Below, one piece after another: positions 43,526 to 52,300 of a stretch of DNA of 64,000 bases (positions are counted from its first letter, which is position 1; each line of letters begins with the position of its first letter). The stretch covers positions 62,001-126,000 of the forward strand of contig CAYGZL010000057.1 of assembly GCA_964354345.1 (NCBI GenBank). Direction: 5' to 3'. The notes below the pieces were generated by a model. The model did no database searches, was not told where the DNA came from, and saw nothing but the letters and a program-made list of their open reading frames with translations. The position numbers were made by a program, and so were the translations under genes. The stretch comes from CAYGZL01 sp964354345 (GTDB taxonomy: Bacteria > Chloroflexota > Anaerolineae > Anaerolineales > UBA4823).

Positions 43526-45415
43526 TTAGAAGCGCGACTTGAACGGCTCATAGGGTCTACCACCACCTTCATAAAACTTCCTGAAGAACTCTACGTAATG
43601 TAGACGCAGGCTATGAATGGTTGGGCTGAAACCTCCTAATATCAGGTTAAGTGCATGGATTAGTAGTGCAATGATTACTCCTACGATGATATTGCCCAGC
43701 ATTCCGATCATGTCGTTGGCTACTTTCGCCAGGTAAACAGAAGCCAGGCCGATTGCAGCGATACGCAAGTATGAAAGCACATTTCCGATCAACCCGATAA
43801 ATTCGATTGGACCGATCAGCAAGCCTAACCAACCCAGTGGAGCGCCCAAAAGTGCAATGCCCACGATCATGCCCCCAATGGCGGGAGTCATGAATCCCTT
43901 TGGCAAATAATTGGTTAAGACGCCGACGATCAGGAATAGACAAATCAATCCTAACAGCATCCCACCCCGCTCCAGGAGATGGTTGCGGCTCCTTTCCTGG
44001 ATCGCTTCCCATACCCCCAGGATCAATCCAAGTGTGATATGCACAGCGCCGACTACAAGAGCCATCAATAATAAACCTGCCACCTGGTCTGCACTGGCAC
44101 GATCAATCCAGATAGCATGCATACCTATATGCTCGCCCAGAGAACCAAATAACTCTCCGTATAGAAAGCCAAACAGGATCGCCCAACTTGAACCCATAGC
44201 CAGGATGATCAGAATGTCCCTCACAATCCCGGTTTTGAATCTGGTTAACAGCAGCCACAGACTGATTGCCAGTAAAAGCGCTCCATACCCCACATCTCCT
44301 AAGATCATGCCAAAGAAGATGGGAAGGAATAATGCCATCAGACGCGTAGGGTCAATGTGCCCATAGCGCGGTAATGAGAGTAGCTTAACCAGGCTTTCAA
44401 AGGGTTGGGCTGGACGGGGGTTTTGTAAGATAACCGGCGCACGCTCTTTTAACTCAGGTGTTAGGGGGAGCTTTTCCACCAGTACAGCTTCTCCAACTTC
44501 GTCCATGAGAGCCATTTTGACTTGCTCGAAATTCCTGGCAGGCACCCAACCCACCAAAATAAAGGTCATATCTGTCTCGCCAAAACGTGAGAGGACGCTA
44601 TTGGCGTCCAATTCATCGCGCAATGCATCCCGGATGGTTAAAAGCCGGTCACACCACTGAGCGGACAGACGATCCATTTCTTTATTAATGGCTTCGATTT
44701 CTTTTGGGATGGCTAACATGCGCTGGTGAAGAGTAGAAAGGACAACATCGGGTGGTCCACTGCCCAATTCAGAAGGCAAGCGTAAGCGAGAAACATCCTC
44801 CTGTCCCAGCAACGCTTCAATCTCGCTGGTAAATTCCTGTGGGAAGACAATCAGCATGGCGCGGGTGGAGGCGTCCACATCACTTGCCACGATGTCTGCC
44901 CGACCACTCGTCAATTGCAGGACTTGATTGCCTACTGAGTCAAGCACACCAACGTGAACCCGGCTGACCAAAATTCCAACAGACACATTGCCTGGTTTAT
45001 GGGCAGAAGATGGAATAATCGGCAACAGTTTGCGTAAGGTAGCTTCGTAGCGCGGGAACATTGCCTGTTCTGTTTGGAGCTTTTCGCAACGTGAGGCAAG
45101 CGCCTGAACTTGCGGTACAAGTTGCTCAGTGCAGGCGCGAGCTTCCACCAGGTAGTCCTCCATCGGAACCAGCTTCTTTTGGGTATGCGCGCATCCCAGT
45201 GCCTCGATAAGGCCTTCCAGACGAGCCAATAAGACGCTGGTCTCTTCTTGAGTGCGCAGAGTCTCCCGATTGAGGGTCAATGGTCGCGCCATAATTGCAG
45301 AAAATTCCCTCAATTCTTCGATCTGCACACACCCCAACCGACGCAGGCTGTGGAGGATGTCCTGAAGTTTAGTTTTTAATCCAATGATCTCGACAGGACA
45401 CATTTCGACATTCAT
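43526..45415 (-). CDS. atpI: V-type ATP synthase subunit I (membrane stator)
   Basis: 629 residues. The N-terminal soluble half has coiled-coil stretches; the C-terminal half has about seven or eight helices with FFGMILGDVGYGALLLAISLW, GEHIGMHAIW and the conserved VLSYLRIAAIGLASVYLAKVAN holding the essential Arg. It forms the ion half-channels against the K ring. Confidence 0.93.
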   Translation of the reverse strand: MNVEMCPVEIIGLKTKLQDILHSLRRLGCVQIEELREFSAIMARPLTLNRETLRTQEETSVLLARLEGLIEALGCAHTQKKLVPMEDYLVEARACTEQLVPQVQALASRCEKLQTEQAMFPRYEATLRKLLPIIPSSAHKPGNVSVGILVSRVHVGVLDSVGNQVLQLTSGRADIVASDVDASTRAMLIVFPQEFTSEIEALLGQEDVSRLRLPSELGSGPPDVVLSTLHQRMLAIPKEIEAINKEMDRLSAQWCDRLLTIRDALRDELDANSVLSRFGETDMTFILVGWVPARNFEQVKMALMDEVGEAVLVEKLPLTPELKERAPVILQNPRPAQPFESLVKLLSLPRYGHIDPTRLMALFLPIFFGMILGDVGYGALLLAISLWLLLTRFKTGIVRDILIILAMGSSWAILFGFLYGELFGSLGEHIGMHAIWIDRASADQVAGLLLMALVVGAVHITLGLILGVWEAIQERSRNHLLERGGMLLGLICLFLIVGVLTNYLPKGFMTPAIGGMIVGIALLGAPLGWLGLLIGPIEFIGLIGNVLSYLRIAAIGLASVYLAKVANDMIGMLGNIIVGVIIALLIHALNLILGGFSPTIHSLRLHYVEFFRKFYEGGGRPYEPFKSRF

Positions 45416-45422
45416 TTGCCGC

Positions 45423-45770
45423 TCATCCCTCCTCAGCCTGTTCTGTAATGAAATTTACTGCAAGTTCCACTACTTGGCTCATTTCTGTAATCCCTTGGCG
45501 GCGCAACTCCTTCGCCTGTTCTTCTGCCTTAGCGATAATGTCCTGGGCTTCTGCCTCCGCTTGATTAATGATTTGCTGGTAGCGCGCCTGGCCCTCGCTC
45601 TGACCGGCTTCCCTTGCCAGGTTAATCATTTGGGTTACTTGTGACCGGGCGTTCGCGACTCTTTGGTGGGCTGCCTCGTTCGCTACGGCGATGCGGCGAG
45701 TAACTTCCGCTTCAGCTTGCCGGATCTGATCTAAGAATGAGAGTTCTTGGGAAGAGGGTTCAGTAGCCAT
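45423..45770 (-). CDS. V-type ATP synthase peripheral-stalk subunit (G/H type)
   Basis: 115 residues, almost entirely an Ala/Glu/Gln/Arg-rich coiled coil (QIRQAEAEVTRRIAVANEAA, then YQQIINQAEAEAQDIIAKAE), as in subunit G/H that pairs with E. First gene of the nine-gene operon, seven bases before atpI. Operon order is G/H, I, K, E, C, F, A, B, D, the usual bacterial V-type order. Confidence 0.85.
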   Translation of the reverse strand: MATEPSSQELSFLDQIRQAEAEVTRRIAVANEAAHQRVANARSQVTQMINLAREAGQSEGQARYQQIINQAEAEAQDIIAKAEEQAKELRRQGITEMSQVVELAVNFITEQAEEG

Positions 45771-45831
45771 GGTTTATTTTTTTTGTGATATTGTATGGGC
45801 AATCCTTCCTGCTTGCCTTTATCCCTTGAGA

Positions 45832-46485
45832 TCAGATTTCGATAATTTTCTTTTGAATGGCGTACTTAATTAAGTCACCCCGGTCGTGTAGGTCCAATTT
45901 CTGCATCAGGTTTGCCCGGTGAGATTGAACTGTCTTGACCGACAAATGTAGAATATCAGCCACCTCACGACTGGTCTTGCCCTCGGCAATCAACTGCAGA
46001 ACCTCACGCTCACGCGGTGAGAGCGCATCAGGATTTGCCTCAGGCTTGTTGTTTTCTTTACGCAGGTAATCATCCAGTAGCAGGCGGGTGATGGTAGGTG
46101 AAAGAACAGCCTCGCCGTTGTTCACCGCCCGGATAGCAGACACCAGCTCGCTCGCGGCTGCTTTCTTGACAATATATCCAGAAGCGCCCACTTCTAAAAC
46201 CTGCCTGAAGTACTCCTCGTGGTCATACATTGTAAGTATCAACACATTTATTTCAGGTTGTTCACGCTTGATCTGGCGGGTTGCTTCCAAGCCATTGAGC
46301 AAAGGCATGGCAATATCCATGAGCACCACGTTTGGATGCAACTGGGCAGCCAGGCGGACTGCTTCCCGTCCATTGTCTGCTTCACCCACAATGACAATGT
46401 CTGGTTGATCCTCAATTATTGCCCGGATCCCGTTGCGGAGTAAGGTGTGATCGTCAGCGACTAAGATATGGATTTTTCGTGTCAT
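45832..46485 (-). CDS. NarL/FixJ-family response regulator
   Basis: 217 residues. The receiver domain has ILVADDHTLLRNGIRAII with the acidic pair, phosphoacceptor Asp in VVLMDIAMPLLNGLE, Lys in GYIVKKAAASELV, and a C-terminal LuxR-type helix-turn-helix (LSPREREVLQLIAEGKTSRE, then VKTVQSHRANLMQKL). Pairs with the histidine kinase upstream (86-base gap). Targets unknown; the divergent redox cluster is the nearest candidate. Confidence 0.95.
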   Translation of the reverse strand: MTRKIHILVADDHTLLRNGIRAIIEDQPDIVIVGEADNGREAVRLAAQLHPNVVLMDIAMPLLNGLEATRQIKREQPEINVLILTMYDHEEYFRQVLEVGASGYIVKKAAASELVSAIRAVNNGEAVLSPTITRLLLDDYLRKENNKPEANPDALSPREREVLQLIAEGKTSREVADILHLSVKTVQSHRANLMQKLDLHDRGDLIKYAIQKKIIEI

Positions 46486-46571
46486 TGCCGTCTTATCGGA
46501 ACCACGGTTGGCGAAAATACCGAATGTCGATTCGCATTATTATGCCTTAAAAACAGCCTGAATTAGAACGA

Positions 46572-47651
46572 TTATTCCGCAATAGATGGATGCAAATATC
46601 CTTCCGTTGTTAATACAGGAATATTGATTAATATTCGGGTACCCTGGCCAGGCGTGGACTCGATTTCTACCTTGCCACCTATCAACGATACGCGCTCCTG
46701 TATTCCCAACAAACCAAGCTGTTTACGAGATACTGCTTCCCGCGATTCCTGTTCTACATTAAAACCGCAACCGTTATCTTCTATTTCCAGGTAGATTTGA
46801 TCCTCTCTTTGTTGTAGGCGGATGATAACCCGTTTAGCTTGAGAATGGCGCAGGATGTTATTCACCGCTTCTTGGGTAACCCGAAATAGGAGAGTCTCCA
46901 AGGTCGGCGAGGTCCTCATCGCGCTCGATGGGATATCAAATTCGACGGTTATACGCACCTCTTCCAGGCTGGTACGAGCATACCAACGGATAGCAGGCAC
47001 CAGTCCAAGATCATCTAAGATGGAAGGGCGTAAATCCCAGATGATTTTCCGCAAATCTTCCAAAGCCTGACTCGCCAGGTGTCGAATCTCTGATAAACGC
47101 TCGATTAGATTTTGGTGGTTTTCTGGGACGATACCTTCCAGCCTTTCCAGATGAATAATAATAGAAGACAAGGCCTGGGCAGTATCATCATGCAAATTTT
47201 GCGCAATCCGGACCCGCTCCTCTTCCTGAGCATTGAGGGCGCGCTCGGAAAGCGCTCGTAACTGAAGTGTTCGCTGCTCCAGGCGCTCCAACAGACCACT
47301 GATCGCATTCACCAGGCTGATGGTATCGGGATCTTGATACTCTCGTAACACATCGGGAATAACGATCTGCTTATTATCGGCCTGGTTCAACGCAGCGGTC
47401 AGCATATGCAGGGGATGCAAAGCACTTTTGACGATCCAGTAATTGACCAGTAATGTAAGCAGGATACCTGTAAAAGAAAACAGGAGGATTAACTTAAGAT
47501 CCCCGAGCACAACTAGCTGGTGGGTAATTAAGGTACCGAAGATCGCGCCGAAGATGATCAACAAGGAATTCCCGATCAATACGCGCTTGAAAATAGATAC
47601 CCCCAGGAGTCGTTGCCGATAGGGAGAAAAGAAGCGAGAGAGAAAACTCAC
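46572..47651 (-). CDS. NarX/LiaS-type sensor histidine kinase
   Basis: 359 residues. Two transmembrane helices in the first 70 residues with almost no extracytoplasmic loop, a HAMP-like segment, then a HisKA_3 dimerisation domain with the phosphoacceptor His in RIAQNLHDDTAQALSSIIIH. The ATPase domain has VTQEAVNNILRHSQAKRV (N box), IEDNGCGFN (G1) and GLLGIQERVSLIGGKVEIES (G2). The lack of an external sensor domain suggests sensing in or at the membrane. The start is GTG 47651. Divergent from the hdr cluster across 213 bases. Confidence 0.92.
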   Translation of the reverse strand: MSFLSRFFSPYRQRLLGVSIFKRVLIGNSLLIIFGAIFGTLITHQLVVLGDLKLILLFSFTGILLTLLVNYWIVKSALHPLHMLTAALNQADNKQIVIPDVLREYQDPDTISLVNAISGLLERLEQRTLQLRALSERALNAQEEERVRIAQNLHDDTAQALSSIIIHLERLEGIVPENHQNLIERLSEIRHLASQALEDLRKIIWDLRPSILDDLGLVPAIRWYARTSLEEVRITVEFDIPSSAMRTSPTLETLLFRVTQEAVNNILRHSQAKRVIIRLQQREDQIYLEIEDNGCGFNVEQESREAVSRKQLGLLGIQERVSLIGGKVEIESTPGQGTRILINIPVLTTEGYLHPSIAE

Positions 47652-47799
47652 GATTTTATGTTAACACAAATAGTACCTGGATACAAGTGACTCATATATA
47701 TACGGGGTGGTCGTAGCCTTAGCCCTACTAATTATAAGGTCTTCTTCTTTCTCAAGATAGGGTCTGCGCTGGATGGGATTCAGGCAGAGGCCGGATGAC

Positions 47800-47829
47800 T
47801 TGGGATAAATAATCATTTACGCTTATAAT
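47800..47829 (+). promoter_or_regulatory. Candidate sigma-70-type promoter of the hdr cluster
   Basis: TTGGGA at 47800-47805 and a perfect TATAAT at 47824-47829 with an 18-base spacer. The start would be near 47836, about 29 bases before the hdrC ATG, which has AAAAGG seven bases upstream. Confidence 0.55.
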
Positions 47830-47864
47830 GGTATTCCTTCCTGGCAAAGCCAAAAGGTTTTCTT

Positions 47865-48440
47865 ATGCAGACAATCATCGAAAGTAAAGTCAATCAGAGT
47901 GCTGTTCTTAGCGATCTACTTGCCGAGGTTAATCTACTCTCACACCAGCAGGTCGAGCTTTGCTACCACTGTCATAAATGCACCGCAGGTTGCCCGGTTG
48001 TCCAGGATATGCAATATGGTCCTGACCTGATCTTGCGTATGGTTACCCTCAACCAGGCAGAGGCTGTTCTCCGTAGCCAGGACATCTGGTTATGTGCAGG
48101 ATGTTTCACTTGCGTTACCCGTTGCCCAAATCAGATTGACACCGCGGCAGTGATGGATGCTTTACGGCAGATCTCGATCGGGAGGGGCTACCCCTGTGCG
48201 GAGCGAGATGCTCTGTTATTTCACCGACTGTTTTTAGGTGTAGTGAAGCTGCTGGGGCGCTCCCACGAGGCATTGATGTTGGGATTGTTTAAAATCCTGG
48301 CTCACGTTCCGATCAAGAACGATCTAAAAGCAGGAGCGAGGCTATTCATAAAAGGGAAGGTACCTGTGCTGCCCCAACGCTCCCGGGCAGCCGCAGGAGT
48401 TCGAAAGATGGTCCAGAGAAGCCGGAGGAAGGTAAGCTAA
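47865..48440 (+). CDS. HdrC-like iron-sulfur subunit
   Basis: 191 residues with two [4Fe-4S] motifs, CYHCHKCTAGCPV (about residue 34) and CAGCFTCVTRCP (about 74), spaced as in heterodisulfide reductase subunit C. A C-terminal stretch of about 80 residues (LLFHRLFLGVVKLLGRSHEAL) is partly hydrophobic and ends very basic. HdrC carries electrons from HdrA to HdrB. It is the first gene of the cluster, followed by the HdrB-like gene four bases later. Confidence 0.88.
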   Translation: MQTIIESKVNQSAVLSDLLAEVNLLSHQQVELCYHCHKCTAGCPVVQDMQYGPDLILRMVTLNQAEAVLRSQDIWLCAGCFTCVTRCPNQIDTAAVMDALRQISIGRGYPCAERDALLFHRLFLGVVKLLGRSHEALMLGLFKILAHVPIKNDLKAGARLFIKGKVPVLPQRSRAAAGVRKMVQRSRRKVS

Positions 48441-48444
48441 GTCA

Positions 48445-49308
48445 ATGGCATATTCCTTATACCCGGGTTGCAGTTTACACGCGACTGGCCTTGAATATCG
48501 GTTGTCCATGCAAGCGGTGTTCCAGCACCTCGGCATAGATTTGTTCGAGCTGCGCGATTGGAATTGCTGTGGTGCTTCCTCTGCGCATGCGCTAGACCAT
48601 ACTCTGGCGCTCAGCCTCCCCGCACGCAACCTGGCACTGGCGATTGAGGTGGGTTATGACCTTGTTATCCCATGTGCGGCGTGTTTTAACCGAATCAAAG
48701 CGACAGACCAGATATTAAGAAATGAACCCTCCACGCGGGCAAAGATCGAAGCTGTGGTTGGATATACCTTTGACAGGCGAGTCGCTATCCGACCTGCCCT
48801 GGCTGTGGTGAGTGATGACGATTGGCTGGTGAAAGTTGCAGCCAGGGTGAAATTACCTCTGCATGGTTTGAAAGTGGTGCCATATTATGGCTGCCTGCTT
48901 GTCCGTCCACCGGCGATAACTGAATTTGACGATCCTGATAACCCACAACAGATGACAAAATTGCTCCAAACGGTTGGGGCGGAAGTCAGATCTTGGTCAT
49001 ATGCGACAGAATGCTGTGGAGGTAGCCTGTCGCTTAGCCGTTCGGATGTCGTATACCGTCTGGTAGGGCGGTTAGTCGAACGAGCTCGCGAGGCCGGGGC
49101 AGACGCGTTGGTTACAGCCTGTCCGCTGTGCCAGGTTAACCTGGAGATGCGGCAACGTGACGGCCCAGAAATGCCGGCTTTCTACTTTACCGAGTTGCTC
49201 GGTTTGGCGTTTGACTTGCCTGAATCTTCCCGTTGGTGGGGTAAGCATTTGATTGACCCTCGTCCAGTCCTCCGCCAGGCCGGTTTGCTGAAGGGTAGTT
49301 CTGAGTGA
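48445..49308 (+). CDS. HdrB-like subunit (two CCG domains)
   Basis: 287 residues. Both cysteine-rich CCG domains are complete: the first has CSLHATGLEY, WNCCGASSAHALD and IPCAACFNR; the second has YYGCLLVRP, TECCGGSLSLSRSDVV and TACPLCQVNL. In methanogens these bind two noncubane [4Fe-4S] clusters that reduce heterodisulfide. Bacteria lack CoM-S-S-CoB, so the natural substrate here is unknown. Starts four bases after the HdrC gene and overlaps the next gene by four bases (GTGA). Confidence 0.9.
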   Translation: MAYSLYPGCSLHATGLEYRLSMQAVFQHLGIDLFELRDWNCCGASSAHALDHTLALSLPARNLALAIEVGYDLVIPCAACFNRIKATDQILRNEPSTRAKIEAVVGYTFDRRVAIRPALAVVSDDDWLVKVAARVKLPLHGLKVVPYYGCLLVRPPAITEFDDPDNPQQMTKLLQTVGAEVRSWSYATECCGGSLSLSRSDVVYRLVGRLVERAREAGADALVTACPLCQVNLEMRQRDGPEMPAFYFTELLGLAFDLPESSRWWGKHLIDPRPVLRQAGLLKGSSE

Positions 49309-52300
49309 CTCAGAAAGGCAACATGGTTTCTTTAGACGACGGAAAAGAGAACGGAAGAACGACAATCGGTGCGGTATTAGTCATCGGCGCCGGTATTGCC
49401 GGTATGCAGGCAGCACTCGATCTGGCCGAGGCGGGAATTAAGGTTTATCTGGTCGACAAAGCGCCTGCCATTGGCGGGACGATGGCGATGCTTGATAAAA
49501 CTTTCCCTACGAACGACTGCGCTATGTGCATCATGTCTCCCAAGTTAGTAGAGGTGGGGCGACACCTCAACATCGAGTTACTAAATTGTGCGGAGATCGA
49601 TACGATCAGCGGGACAGCCGGAAATTTTACAGTAAGGATAAACCAGCATCCGCGCTTTGTCGATCTGACCAAATGTACAGGATGTGGGGATTGCGCTACG
49701 GCATGTCCGATCAGCCTCCCGGACACCTTCAATGGCAGCTTCTCAAATCGTAAAGCCATCTATAAGCTCTACCCGCAGGCTATCCCCAACGCCTACGTAA
49801 TCGAAAAACGAGGGGTGGCTCCCTGCCGGGATGCTTGCCCCATCCACCAACGAGCGCAAGGTTATATTGCCCTGGTCGCTGAAGGACGCTTTGCTGATGC
49901 CTACCGGACGATCCTGGAAGACAATCCCTTCCCGTCCATTTGTGGGCGGATCTGCAACCACCGTTGTGAGGAAGCCTGTAACCGTCAGCAAGCTGATAAA
50001 CCGGTGAATGTCGCCGGTTTAAAGAGGTATGTTGCTGATTGGGCCTGGGAACACCAGGTGTCTGGATCAAGTTTCTCGACGGGTAACAGTCAGATGCTGG
50101 CAGACAAGCGGGTGGCAGTCGTTGGTTCAGGTCCGGCTGGACTCACCTGTGCACACGACCTCGTCCGTTGGGGTTGTGCGGTGACTGTTTACGAGGCTCT
50201 ACCAGTCGCTGGGGGGATGATGCGTGTAGGCGTGCCTGCCTTTCGATTGCCGCATGAAGTTGTCCAGCGCGAGATTGACGCGCTTGTTTCTCAGGGCATC
50301 GAGTTAAGGCTTAACCAGCGAGTAGAGGATCTCGAAACATTAAAATGTGAATATGACGCGGTCTTTGTGGCAATTGGTGCGCACAAAGGAGTCAAGCTGC
50401 CTATCTCTGGCAACGACCTGCCTCAGGTACTTATGGCGACCGACTTTCTACGTGAAGTCAGCCTGCAGTCGCAGGATGCAACTCAGATCGGTGATAACGG
50501 ACGTTTCCAACAGATGCTCCAGGGCAAACGGGTGCTTGTGCTTGGTGGGGGAAGCGTGGCAGTCGATTCAGCCACAACCGCATTACGGTTAGGCGCTGTC
50601 TGGGTAGGGATGACCTGTCTGGAAAGCCGAATTCAAATGCCTGCTCACCAATGGGAAATTGATGATGCAGAAGAGGAAGGCATTGAGATTTTCCCGGCGC
50701 GCACCTTTAGAGAAGTGACCAGCGTAGATGGGTACGTCACCGGGGTACGCACTGTCAACATTAACTTCCGCGGATTCATCGAAGGTCGGCCAGATTTCGA
50801 TGAGTATCCTGAAACCGAATCGGTTATTCCTGCCGATGTAGTAATATTTGCCATTGGGCAGCGTCCCGACTCGGATTTTCTCAACCACGTGAAGCGGTTC
50901 CGCAACGGCAGGGTGGAGGTTGACTCTGAAACCCTGGTCACCAGTATTCCAGGCGTTTTTGCAGGTGGGGATGTGGTGACAGGGACGGCGTTTATTGTTA
51001 ACGCCATCGCGGCAGGTCATCTGGCAGCCCATTCGATTTCTTCTTACCTGGGCGTTAAGGTACCGGAGACCGATGGTTTACACCCAGTGGTAAAACTAGC
51101 CAAAGATGAGATTCAAGGACAGATTGCCTCGGGAAGAGTTGCCTGTGTGCCGCGCCTGGATGTCCATAAACGTCCTGCGGAAGAACGCCGAAAGGATTTT
51201 GCCGAAATCACCTGTTCACTTACCACAGCCCAGGCTCAGGCTGAAGCCAGCCGCTGCCTACGCTGTGGAGTTTGTTCGGAGTGCAATCAATGTGTTTATG
51301 TTTGCCGGGCAGGAGCAGTGCTGCAAGAGGATGTCGGACAGTCATTGGAGCTTAACGTAGGCGCCGTTATTTTGACGCCGGGCGTGGAGACGATGCCTGG
51401 CAATATCCAACCGGAGTACGGTTATGGGCGTTTTCCTAACGTTGTTACCAGTATCCAATTTGAGCGAATGCTGTCTGCCTCTGGCCCATTTAGTGGTGTG
51501 GTTTCGCGCCCCTCCGATGGTGCGCACCCGCGTAAGATCGCCTGGATACAATGTGTCGGGTCAAGAGATTGTATAACCGGAAGAGGGCAATATTGCTCGT
51601 CAGTATGTTGTATGTACGCCACGAAAGAGGCGGTCATCGCAAAAGAGCATGACCCGCATATTGAGCCAACTATCTTTTACATAGATATTCGTTCGTTTGG
51701 GAAAGGATTTGAATCCTACATCGAGCGCGCCAAATCCGAACACGGCATCCGCTTCATTCGTTGTATGGTATCAACAGTAAAAGAAGTGCCTCAGACCCAC
51801 AACCTCCGCCTGCAATATGCCACCTTCGATGATAATAACGGAAGGCATCCGGTGGCGCATGAAGAGGAATATGACCTGGTTGTGCTATCAGTCGGACTGA
51901 GACCCACTGCGCAAGCCCAGGCGATGGCGGAAAGACTCGGTGTAGCACTAAATCCGTTCGGCTTTGCTGAAACTCAATCCTATTCTCCTGCCCAGACTTC
52001 CCAACCAGGAATATTCATCGCTGGAGCCTTTGCTGAACCCAAGGATATTCCCGAATCGGTGATTGAGGCTTCCTGTGCAGCGGCACAGGCTTCTGCATTA
52101 TTGAAAGACAGCCGGGGCACTCTAACCCGCGAGCCGGTATATCCACCAGAGAGGGATATGCGCGACGAACCCGAGCGGGTGGGAGTATTCATTTGCCATT
52201 GCGGGATTAACATCGGGGCAGTTGTTGATGTACCCGCGGTAGTCGAGTATGCCAGAACCCTACCTGGCGTAGTTTACGCTGAACACAACCTGTATACCTG

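Noticed and set aside
47652..47864. Divergent region considered as a CRISPR leader or direct-repeat array
   Set aside because: No repeated unit is present; only a promoter-like pair is supported.
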